The notes under the pieces were generated by a model that made no database searches, was not told the DNA's origin, and saw only the letters and a list, made by a program, of their open reading frames with translations. The position numbers and the translations under genes are program-made. A DNA stretch of 12,349 bases, taken from CAZQSL01 sp964595945 (GTDB lineage: Bacteria > UBP15 > UBA6099 > JAJRTR01). Positions 6,181-12,349 of the stretch are shown piece after piece; the first letter of the stretch is position 1, and the number at the start of each line of letters is the position of its first letter. The DNA lies in assembly GCA_964595945.1 (NCBI GenBank), contig CAZQSL010000106.1, forward strand, positions 1-12,349. Reading direction: 5' to 3'.

Positions 6181-8097
6181 TCATCTTTCTGAGATTTCGT
6201 ATATTTCGTATGTGCCGTTTGAAAACACTCTTCTGACTGGGCCGTCGCCAAGATAATTGTCATACAGGGTAAAGAAACTCAGAAAATACCCCGAATATTC
6301 AATTCCTTCCCGTTTCTGAAGATTTGTCTTTTCGTTGAGCCGGTCAAATGTGCGCCGGTTGATCAGAATGTAGCTTACCCCAAGCAGGTTCAGTCTGGCG
6401 GATAGTTCGGAGATGTTGGTGGTTGATCCGTAGTCGATGACTCCCTGCTGCATGGGATTGAGCCACACGGGGCGCATTTTCGAATAGAACGCTCTCGTTT
6501 CGAGCAGTAGCCCAACTGCCGCATTATCACCTGTCTTTGCAGCGGCAAGGTCATCAAGTGCGAGAAAAGCGTCGAACGAAGGCATATTTTCAGCGATGTA
6601 AATTTCCTTCGCCTGGGTGGTGCCGGATGCGGCGGATAGTGCCGTGGAAATGTAATCTGATTGGGTCCACAGGCAGTATCCGGTGAGAGCGACTGCCATC
6701 ACTGCGATAGCAGAATTGGCACTGTTATTCATCCCGGCTGCCAATGCGGCAATGCCGCCCGAAGCAAGCAGGCACACGGCGGGGAGCAGCGGCAGGAGAA
6801 ATCTGAGTTGCTGCGTGGAAAAGTACCATATCAGTATCCCTGGCGCCACGAAAGCCCACAGCCACTCTCTGTGCCTGACAGCACGGCCCGCGAAGAAGAG
6901 AAGGGGGAACGTAAATAGGTATGCCATGCCGAGTTCGCGGTCGGGCATGGCGACGGGCCAACCGTAGCGGCCAGCCGCACCCAGTGTGAGATTGAGTGGC
7001 AGCGAAAGAAAATCGACGATACCTTTTACGCCATAGCCGGTGTGCCATTTGAGAAATTCGGCATTGACGGCGGCGTTCCACGGTTGACCTCCGAACAGTT
7101 CCCACGCGAAGGGGAATACGGGATTGCCGGTAGCCAGATATGATCTGACAAGCCAGGGGATGACCGGAAGAGCCGCCGCGAGGCCAAAGAGGATGAAAGA
7201 ACGCAGGCGTTTTGGCGATCTGAACGCGAGGATAATCGCAATCAGCACGGCGAACGGCCCGGCGGATAGTTTGCAGGCAACGGCGCATCCGGCGGCCAGT
7301 CCGGCCGCGGCGATAATGCCGGGTGCAGGGGCCTGCCAGGTGACAGTCATGGCGAATGCCGAAAAGAGGAAAAGACAAACCATCAGGTCAATATATCCTG
7401 ATCCCATCTCCCATACCACGAGCGGAGTAGTGGCGAAGATGAGGCATGCAAGGGCACGCGCGCCGGTATTTTCGGGGAGCAGCCGCGTACCTGCCGACAG
7501 TAGCGCAGGCATCATCATCAGCCCGAATGCCGCATGCAGCATCACTGCCCCGGTCGTGCTGCCGAGTGCCAGGGGAAATGCAAACAGGGTTTCTCCCGCG
7601 AGGGGCATGAATGAATACACGATGGAGCTTACGGGAGAAAAAGAACCACTGACTGCGAACTGTCTCGCGAGTGGCAGATGATAGGCGAGCGCGTCGAGTT
7701 CGACCGGAGGAGCTGACGCTCTTGACAGTCCGGCAGCGCATAAAATGGCGGCGAGTATGATACAGAGCTTTTCTACGGGGTCAAGCGCAAGAAATTGTTT
7801 GATTATTCCGGCATAAAGCCTAACGGCTGTCCGGTAGTTGAATCCCATAAACAACAGACCCATGACGAGCGTCAGCAAACATGGAATTGCCCCGAATATA
7901 CCACAAGAGAGCATCGCGACGCCGGCAAGGGCTATCAGGCAGCTACCGGCAGCAAAAGAGAGGCTCAAGGCCGCCCCGTTGGGGCACCGCTCTTCGCTCA
8001 ATCTGAAAAAAGTGAGGCCGAAGCCTGTCGCGGCTATTACGAACACGACCGCAATGGCAGCTCCACGAAAAACACTGAGTGATTCTATTCCATTCAT
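6181..8097 (-). CDS. GT-C/GT39-like membrane glycosyltransferase
   Basis: A 638-residue polytopic inner-membrane protein. About ten or more hydrophobic segments run from residue 12 to about 490, followed by a soluble C-terminal domain of about 130 residues. ELDALAYHLPLARQF (133-147) fits the first extracytoplasmic loop of GT-C enzymes such as ArnT/PMT-like (GT39) proteins, where an acidic residue (here D135) is catalytic. A second acidic site, WEMGSGYIDL (229-238), also fits. The likely job is transfer of a sugar from a polyprenyl-phosphate donor to an envelope glycan, lipid or protein. GGGGA six bases before the ATG at 8097 supports this start; a longer frame to 8331 would overlap the divergent lipoprotein gene. 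A minus-strand TATAAT at 8222-8227 could drive it. Donor and acceptor cannot be read from the sequence. Confidence 0.78.
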   Translation of the reverse strand: MNGIESLSVFRGAAIAVVFVIAATGFGLTFFRLSEERCPNGAALSLSFAAGSCLIALAGVAMLSCGIFGAIPCLLTLVMGLLFMGFNYRTAVRLYAGIIKQFLALDPVEKLCIILAAILCAAGLSRASAPPVELDALAYHLPLARQFAVSGSFSPVSSIVYSFMPLAGETLFAFPLALGSTTGAVMLHAAFGLMMMPALLSAGTRLLPENTGARALACLIFATTPLVVWEMGSGYIDLMVCLFLFSAFAMTVTWQAPAPGIIAAAGLAAGCAVACKLSAGPFAVLIAIILAFRSPKRLRSFILFGLAAALPVIPWLVRSYLATGNPVFPFAWELFGGQPWNAAVNAEFLKWHTGYGVKGIVDFLSLPLNLTLGAAGRYGWPVAMPDRELGMAYLFTFPLLFFAGRAVRHREWLWAFVAPGILIWYFSTQQLRFLLPLLPAVCLLASGGIAALAAGMNNSANSAIAVMAVALTGYCLWTQSDYISTALSAASGTTQAKEIYIAENMPSFDAFLALDDLAAAKTGDNAAVGLLLETRAFYSKMRPVWLNPMQQGVIDYGSTTNISELSARLNLLGVSYILINRRTFDRLNEKTNLQKREGIEYSGYFLSFFTLYDNYLGDGPVRRVFSNGTYEIYEISER

Positions 8098-8226
8098 TAC
8101 ACGTCCCCGAGGGCGTTTTGCCGGGCATACTGCATGCAGGTGTTTCATTGCTCGATATACAAACTGCCGCAGAAAAGATAGCATATCGCAGAGCGGACAG
8201 GGCTCTGAAACAATAATTTCAATTAT

Positions 8227-8266
8227 ATTACACGATATGGTGTCACATGGTATAATTTGCGCAAAT
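8227..8266 (+). promoter_or_regulatory. Lipoprotein promoter with overlapping 12-base palindrome
   Basis: ATTACA (8227-8232, 4 of 6 to consensus) is followed after 18 bases by a perfect TATAAT (8251-8256), placing transcription start near 8263 and the ATG about 48 bases later. The perfect palindrome ATTTGCGCAAAT (8255-8266) covers the end of the -10 box and the start point, where a repressor would block transcription. A minus-strand TATAAT (8222-8227) touches the -35 box and may serve the divergent glycosyltransferase gene, so one regulator could affect both. Confidence 0.5.
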
Positions 8267-8310
8267 GACGCATGGCAACGGTAATCGAGACTATCTGATA
8301 CGGAGGAAAT

Positions 8311-10146
8311 ATGCGAAGGGCAAGACTGCAAATAGCGCTACTGATGATTATGGCCGTGGCCCTGCTGGCTGGATGCGGCGGGACAGACGGAGGGTCCAAC
8401 ATGCGAGCCGGCAGCGGGATTCTTGAGGGCTATGTATATGAAAAGTCCTACAATGCCGAAGTGACGGCTGGCAGACATACGGCGAAAGCCTCAAGTGAAA
8501 GAGAAGTCCCCGAAGGCTATGTGCCGGTGTCCGGCGCTGTCGTGGAACTTAGGGGCGGGTTCAATTTTCAGGTAATGACCGATGACAACGGGCATTTTTC
8601 CATAAATCCCATAGTCAGCGGGACATACGAGGGTACGATAGCGAGCGGAGGCTCTGTCAGGACTTTTTCCATAACTGTCGCTGGAGGAGTAGTCACTGTT
8701 GCAAACGATGTGCTCGGCAATGACGCATTGACAGTGACGCCTGCCGAAGTCGCTGGCCTTACAGTCAATACCACAAGCTCATGCGCTATAGTACAGCCGT
8801 CGCTCCCGGTATATATCAATGGAGTGAAAACGGATAAGACGACGCCCACGGCGAGTATTTCCGACATAAAACCTGGCACGTACGAAGTATCACTGGGAAG
8901 CGACGGCACATATTCCGCCAATCCCGCGACCCAGTCAGTTACCCTCGCGCAAGCCGCGACCGAGACTGTCACTTTCTCCGTCGCGCCGATCGACGGCAAT
9001 GCGGCTCCCGTCGCCGCTATCACTCTCCCCCAGGGCGGAGCCACATTTGCGCATGGCGCGCCGGTTACGCTGGCTGGCACCGGCACCGATTGCGAAGACA
9101 CCGCCATCACTGGATCATCTGTCGAATGGTATGACGAATTCGCCGGCCAGCAGACACTCATTGCCACCGGCACTGTGGTCATTACAAGCAGCCTTGCACC
9201 CGGTACTCACAACATCATCATGAAAGTAACTGATTCCGGGACCAAAACCGATACCGCTTCCGTCACGATCAGTATCACCGAGTCGAATGCCAACACCGCA
9301 CCGGTTGCGACCATTCTGACGCCGACCGGCAGCGCAGAATTCCAGACCGGCACAGCAATCACTCTTTCCGGGGGAGCAACCGATGCAGAGCAGGGGGTGC
9401 TTTCAGGCGCCAGTCTTTCCTGGAATTCCTCCAGAGACGGCGCTCTCGGCACGGGGGCATACCTGCAAGTTTCCACGCTGTCTACCGGCGCGCATACAAT
9501 CACACTTACCGCGACCGACGCTCAGGGACTATCGAGCTCCGTGTCGGTTTCTATCAACATCATCTCCACAACACCCGCAAATTCCGCTCCCGCTGCCACG
9601 ATTATCCTTCCCGTAGCGACTGCAAGTGTGGACAAGGGCGCGCTTGTGGTCTTTTCAGGTACGGGGATTGATCCTGAAGAAGGCACGCTTTCAGGTGATT
9701 CGCTCGTGTGGAGATCATCACGCGACGGGATAATCGGTACTGGCGGCATACTGCAGATCAATAACCTTTCGTCCGGCACTCACACCATCACACTCATCGT
9801 AACAGACGCGCAGGGAGCGGCCGATACGGACACCGTCACGGTTGTAGTCAGTACTACACAGACAGGCAACACCGCGCCGGTAGTCATAATACTCAATCCG
9901 CGTTCCGGCTCATTGACTCCCTATGGCACATCGATCACTTTTTCCGCTCTCGCCGTAGACGGACAGGATGGGACACTGCCGGCTAACAGGATTGTCTGGA
10001 CAACTGAATATGGACAGCTTGGCACTGGCGCTACGATCTCGGTCAATGATATGCCTCCAGGCAATCACACTGTCACTGTCACTGCAACTGACTCACAGGG
10101 CTCAGCTGGCAGCGCTTCCGTAGACATTGAAGTGGCAGCCCTCTAA
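8311..10146 (+). CDS. Lipoprotein with carboxypeptidase-regulatory, PEGA-like and four Ig/PKD-like domains
   Basis: A 611-residue exported lipoprotein. Residues 1-22 form a signal peptide (positive MRRAR, hydrophobic core) ending in the lipobox L-A-G-C22, the lipidation site. Residues 36-130 resemble a carboxypeptidase regulatory-like fold (VSGAVVELRGG, TDDNGHFSI, SGTYEGTI). Residues 150-225 resemble a PEGA domain (VYINGVKTDKTTPT, IKPGTYEVSL). Four Ig/PKD-like repeats follow at about 231-324, 329-418, 426-514 and 521-609, each opening with APV/APAATI and closing with GTHTITL-type strands. Such domains usually mediate adhesion or structural contacts at the cell surface; no enzyme motif is seen. 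GGAGG five to six bases before the ATG gives a strong start. It is divergent from the glycosyltransferase. Whether it is a substrate of any neighbour is unknown. Confidence 0.88.
   Translation: MRRARLQIALLMIMAVALLAGCGGTDGGSNMRAGSGILEGYVYEKSYNAEVTAGRHTAKASSEREVPEGYVPVSGAVVELRGGFNFQVMTDDNGHFSINPIVSGTYEGTIASGGSVRTFSITVAGGVVTVANDVLGNDALTVTPAEVAGLTVNTTSSCAIVQPSLPVYINGVKTDKTTPTASISDIKPGTYEVSLGSDGTYSANPATQSVTLAQAATETVTFSVAPIDGNAAPVAAITLPQGGATFAHGAPVTLAGTGTDCEDTAITGSSVEWYDEFAGQQTLIATGTVVITSSLAPGTHNIIMKVTDSGTKTDTASVTISITESNANTAPVATILTPTGSAEFQTGTAITLSGGATDAEQGVLSGASLSWNSSRDGALGTGAYLQVSTLSTGAHTITLTATDAQGLSSSVSVSINIISTTPANSAPAATIILPVATASVDKGALVVFSGTGIDPEEGTLSGDSLVWRSSRDGIIGTGGILQINNLSSGTHTITLIVTDAQGAADTDTVTVVVSTTQTGNTAPVVIILNPRSGSLTPYGTSITFSALAVDGQDGTLPANRIVWTTEYGQLGTGATISVNDMPPGNHTVTVTATDSQGSAGSASVDIEVAAL
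9001..10137 (+). repeat. Four tandem Ig/PKD-like coding repeats
   Basis: Units lie at about 9001-9282, 9295-9564, 9586-9852 and 9871-10137, each about 90 codons. Units two and three are the most alike, sharing SSRDG, GTG and TDAQG positions (compare LSGASLSWNSSRDGALGTG with LSGDSLVWRSSRDGIIGTG). The first and last units are more diverged. The similarity is mainly at protein level, so the array is not recent as a whole. Confidence 0.8.
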
Positions 10147-10222
10147 CGACGCTCAAAACGATGAAACGATGACCAATCAGTCTCTGTGCGTGATCATCCT
10201 GGGCCAGTCATTCATTTTTATA

Positions 10223-10252
10223 TTGACGCGCACTGCCCGGATGACTTACACT
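10223..10252 (+). promoter_or_regulatory. Candidate promoter in the lipoprotein-LOG gap
   Basis: TTGACG (10223-10228) and TACACT (10247-10252) are separated by 18 bases, with an AT-rich stretch just upstream. Transcription would start near 10259, 113 bases after the lipoprotein stop. The product would run into the terminator at 10399-10425, giving an RNA of about 165 bases, or read through into the LOG gene. Confidence 0.5.
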
Positions 10253-10314
10253 TGAGACAGGAGCCAAATGTCACGAAGATGACAGGCGCCACATTATGCA
10301 GCGAGGTGATCAGC

Positions 10315-10362
10315 ATGAAGCTCACATGGAGACCGGCACCCAAACCCCGCCCGAGAGACTGA
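10315..10362 (+). CDS. Possible 15-residue leader peptide
   Basis: ATG at 10315 is preceded by GAGG (10303-10306) with an eight-base spacer, a good ribosome binding site. The frame reads MKLTWRPAPKPRPRD and stops. It is basic and contains alternating prolines (P-A-P-K-P-R-P), a composition that can slow ribosomes. It lies between the candidate promoter (10223-10252) and the terminator (10399-10425), the position of an attenuator leader peptide. An upstream in-frame ATG at 10279 would give 27 residues but has no comparable site. It matches no known leader; a chance frame in a small RNA is equally possible. Confidence 0.28.
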   Translation: MKLTWRPAPKPRPRD

Positions 10363-10398
10363 AGCAACAAGGGTTGAATGACAACGAATATACATGAC

Positions 10399-10425
10399 GG
10401 CGCACTGTGTTCGGGTGCGCCTTTT
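10399..10425 (+). terminator. Rho-independent terminator before the LOG gene
   Basis: GGCGCAC (10399-10405) pairs perfectly with GTGCGCC (10415-10421) around a nine-base loop, followed by TTTT and further T-rich sequence. It sits about 250 bases after the lipoprotein stop and 30 bases before the LOG start. It could end the lipoprotein transcript, end the short RNA from 10223-10252, or act as an attenuator. Confidence 0.7.
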
Positions 10426-10455
10426 CGTTATTTTTGGATGCGGAAATAATTCATC

Positions 10456-11052
10456 ATGCAGAATATATGTGTATACTGTGGGTCAAGCGCAGGAGTCAAA
10501 GGGGAATACACGCAACTTGCCGCCCGGCTTGCCCAAGTTTTTACAGACCGCAGTATCGGACTTGTCTATGGCGGAGGGAAAATCGGTCTGATGCGTGTCA
10601 TTGCCGATGAAATGCTCGCCCGGGGCGGACACGTGACAGGTGTCATTACCCGTGATCTCCTCGCTCGCGAGGTCGGTCATACTGGTATCACGCAACTCCA
10701 TGTCGTCGACACCATGCACGAACGAAAGGCGCTCATGGCCTCGCTCTCGGACGGATTTATCGCGTTACCCGGCGGTTACGGCACTTATGACGAGTTTTTC
10801 GAAGCCATTACCTGGACACAGCTTGCCATTCACGACAAACCCTGCGCATTGCTCGACACCGCAGGATTCTATGCTCCCCTTTACGCATTTTTGACCCACG
10901 CTAAAAACGAGGGTTTCATTAAAGAGGACTATTTTTCGATGCTTCTCTACGACACCGATCCCGCCGCCCTGATCGACCGCATGTCAGCATTCGCCTCTCC
11001 AGATATCGACAAGGCCAGATGGATACTCGAACAGGAACGCTCACGTATCTGA
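10456..11052 (+). CDS. LOG-family cytokinin riboside 5'-monophosphate phosphoribohydrolase-like protein
   Basis: A 198-residue Rossmann-type protein of the LOG (Lonely Guy, TIGR00730) family. Characterised members hydrolyse the N-glycosidic bond of nucleoside 5'-monophosphates, releasing base and ribose 5-phosphate. Diagnostic parts are ICVYCGSSAG (4-13), VYGGGKIGLM (37-46), MHERK (87-91) and PGGYGTYDEFFE (105-116), the signature nucleotide-binding and catalytic loop; the length is typical. The ATG at 10456 aligns with the usual family start, but the ribosome site is weak (GGA 13 bases upstream). In bacteria without plant hosts the role is probably nucleotide salvage or housekeeping. A terminator 30 bases upstream suggests its own transcription or an attenuated leader, and a hairpin with a T-rich tail follows the gene. 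Confidence 0.93.
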   Translation: MQNICVYCGSSAGVKGEYTQLAARLAQVFTDRSIGLVYGGGKIGLMRVIADEMLARGGHVTGVITRDLLAREVGHTGITQLHVVDTMHERKALMASLSDGFIALPGGYGTYDEFFEAITWTQLAIHDKPCALLDTAGFYAPLYAFLTHAKNEGFIKEDYFSMLLYDTDPAALIDRMSAFASPDIDKARWILEQERSRI

Positions 11053-11079
11053 ACTCGCCTATGCTCATGTCGGCGTGTT

Positions 11080-11109
11080 GGAAATGAATTATCCATTTCC
11101 CGTTTGTTT
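11080..11109 (+). terminator. Probable terminator after the LOG gene
   Basis: GGAAATG (11080-11086) pairs perfectly with CATTTCC (11094-11100) around AATTATC. The downstream CGTTTGTTT is T-rich but interrupted and the stem is AT-rich, so termination may be weak. It lies about 28 bases after the stop codon. Confidence 0.45.
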
Positions 11110-11247
11110 CGATTCATAGAAGTGGATTCGATCGAATAGTGGCTGGGAACTGACAAGATACAATAGTCGAACGAAATTATATACGCCCGCAACGTTATAG
11201 CCAACAGGTCACATGTTGCATCATGGAAAGGATCAGGGGAAATCCGG

Positions 11248-12165
11248 ATGGATAGTCCCCGGAGTGAAGAAATGAACTGTCCGATATGCGGTGAACAATA
11301 TGAAGGCAAGGAACTGATATGTGCGAAATGTGCAACACTACCAGTCATGCCGCATGGTATGTCGGACAATAGCTATGAGTACACGAAAACATCCGGCGGG
11401 TTTACGATCAACATAAAGGAAAGCGGAAACGGAATGATTGCAAAACTGCTTTCCACCCTTCTCAAGATAGTCACGAGAACAATTGGAGGGGGATGTACAG
11501 GTCTCGTCCTCGGAATAGTTACTCTTATATTTTTCAAGAACAACATGCTTGATCCTGCAACCGGAAGCACAAGGCTTATCGCAGGATTGTTGGCATTCCT
11601 TTACTACATATTCGGCACCACGCTGCTTGCCGGCACGATAGGGTTTCAGACCGGCATCGCAAAAGCTGTCGAGAGAGTCCTGTTCGAGTTCGGAATGTTC
11701 CCGGTCGTAATATCAGGAGTCCTCATGTCCGTCATTCACATCATAAGAAAAATGAATGGTGCCAAAACTGATCCGGCAGAAATTACCGGAACTCTCGTGA
11801 CAATGGAAATGATCAAAAAAGCGCTCGACAAATTCCGCGGCGGCAAAGGGGCAGAGAAAATCGGGTTTGGGGCAGGGGGCGCTACAAGGCCACTCGGGAG
11901 CAGATTGGGCAAGCGCCTGCTGCGGCTCATGTTCAGCAATAATTCCATCGACGTGCTTGAGCGAGAAATCAAAAAGGTGTTTTCAGGACGAAATACAATT
12001 ACCTTTTCCGAACTTCGCGACTCGATGGCACAAATCGGGGAGACTTCGGGTGTGCAGATGGTCAGGGATATTTACTCTGAAAAAATCATTCTTCTTGCTA
12101 TTGTAATTCCATTTTATCTGGCATTGCCTTTCGGTTTTGTGCTGCTGTTGAGACAGCTCGCGTAA
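11248..12165 (+). CDS. Zinc-ribbon membrane protein of unknown function
   Basis: A 305-residue protein, not recognised as a named family. C11-x2-C14-x10-C25-x2-C28 (CPICGEQYEGKELICAKC) is a zinc ribbon at the N-terminus. Hydrophobic segments at about 83-96, 110-132, 148-166 and 280-301 indicate an inner-membrane protein with the ribbon outside the bilayer, probably cytoplasmic. Between segments three and four lies a basic, glycine-rich soluble stretch (170-275) with KFRGGKGAEK and RLGKRLLRL. Two starts fit: ATG 11248 with AGGGGA, and ATG 11272 with GGAG seven bases upstream, giving a protein that begins MNCPICG. It follows the LOG gene by 195 bases and a probable terminator, so it is likely transcribed separately. 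A 12-base palindrome lies upstream at 11126-11137. Confidence 0.8.
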   Translation: MDSPRSEEMNCPICGEQYEGKELICAKCATLPVMPHGMSDNSYEYTKTSGGFTINIKESGNGMIAKLLSTLLKIVTRTIGGGCTGLVLGIVTLIFFKNNMLDPATGSTRLIAGLLAFLYYIFGTTLLAGTIGFQTGIAKAVERVLFEFGMFPVVISGVLMSVIHIIRKMNGAKTDPAEITGTLVTMEMIKKALDKFRGGKGAEKIGFGAGGATRPLGSRLGKRLLRLMFSNNSIDVLEREIKKVFSGRNTITFSELRDSMAQIGETSGVQMVRDIYSEKIILLAIVIPFYLALPFGFVLLLRQLA

Positions 12166-12349
12166 GGACTTGCCCACATCGTATATCGTCTTGAAGTTGA
12201 ACCCCTCTCCGCCGCTGCCTGTTTCAACAATATGTGATTCGTCACTATGGCCCGTTCACACAATCGACAGTTTGTCTCCATTAGCATATACTTCAGAGCC
12301 TGTCTACAAACTCAACTGGCATTGATGTGATGAGACGGTCATGACGAGG

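Noticed and set aside
6725..7378. 217-codon minus-strand frame inside the glycosyltransferase gene
   Set aside because: Arginine/proline-rich shadow in another frame of a membrane protein gene; it has no domain and no ribosome site.
7124..7681. 185-codon plus-strand frame antisense to the glycosyltransferase
   Set aside because: Composition is typical of a shadow frame; it has no motif, promoter or ribosome site.
8098..8331. N-terminal extension of the glycosyltransferase to 8331
   Set aside because: It would overlap the divergent lipoprotein start and promoter; the ATG at 8097 has a better ribosome site and directly precedes the first membrane helix.
8568..9182. 204-codon minus-strand frame opposite the lipoprotein
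   Set aside because: Antisense shadow produced by the threonine/valine/alanine-rich repeat codons of the real gene.
10259..10425. Housekeeping small RNA (SRP RNA, 6S or tmRNA) in the lipoprotein-LOG gap
   Set aside because: None of the conserved cores of these RNAs can be seen in the sequence.
12178..12349. A minus-strand frame reading GSEVYANGDKLSIV, a stop, then protein-like ESHIVETGSGGEGFNFKTIY
   Set aside because: It has internal stops, no start or ribosome site and no recognised motif. It may be a gene remnant but cannot be supported from 170 bases.

Overview
The window looks like chromosomal DNA of a Gram-negative, probably anaerobic bacterium. The grounds are iron-sulfur-rich enzymes (an iron-sulfur flavoprotein, a flavodoxin-ferredoxin fusion and three radical SAM proteins), a lipobox lipoprotein built from Ig/PKD-like repeats, a GT-C membrane glycosyltransferase and purine-rich Shine-Dalgarno sites. 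The style recalls deltaproteobacterial or candidate-phylum genomes, but nothing in the sequence fixes the taxon. No tRNA, rRNA or CRISPR array was seen.

Layout. 1-367 is a decayed IS66-type transposase start on the minus strand, running off the left edge. 513-1142 and 1375-2271 are two minus-strand flavodoxin-fold redox proteins. Facing away from them, across a 307-base divergent region that also holds a possible 45-codon reading frame, are three consecutive plus-strand radical SAM genes (2579-4177, 4300-5217, 5235-6170). The gap between the first two is rich in nested inverted repeats. The next gene is convergent: a membrane glycosyltransferase-like protein (6181-8097, minus). Divergent from it, behind a recognisable promoter with a 12-base palindrome, is a repeat-bearing lipoprotein (8311-10146). 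The 309 bases after it hold a promoter, a 15-codon frame with a good ribosome binding site and an intrinsic terminator. Then come a LOG-family phosphoribohydrolase (10456-11052) and a zinc-ribbon membrane protein (11248-12165). The last 184 bases show no convincing gene. The 232 bases at 1143-1374 also show none.

How the parts may work together. The most notable block is 513-6170. Three radical SAM enzymes share a C-terminal cysteine module (a P-x-C cysteine about 40-45 residues before a C-x2-C-type cluster), and the first carries a second, apparently duplicated copy. The adjacent iron-sulfur flavoprotein and flavodoxin-ferredoxin fusion are plausible electron donors for radical SAM chemistry. 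The substrate is not evident; the 45-codon frame just upstream is the only local candidate for a peptide substrate, and it is weak. The right half (glycosyltransferase, lipoprotein, LOG, zinc-ribbon protein) looks like ordinary envelope and housekeeping content with no demonstrated link to the left block.
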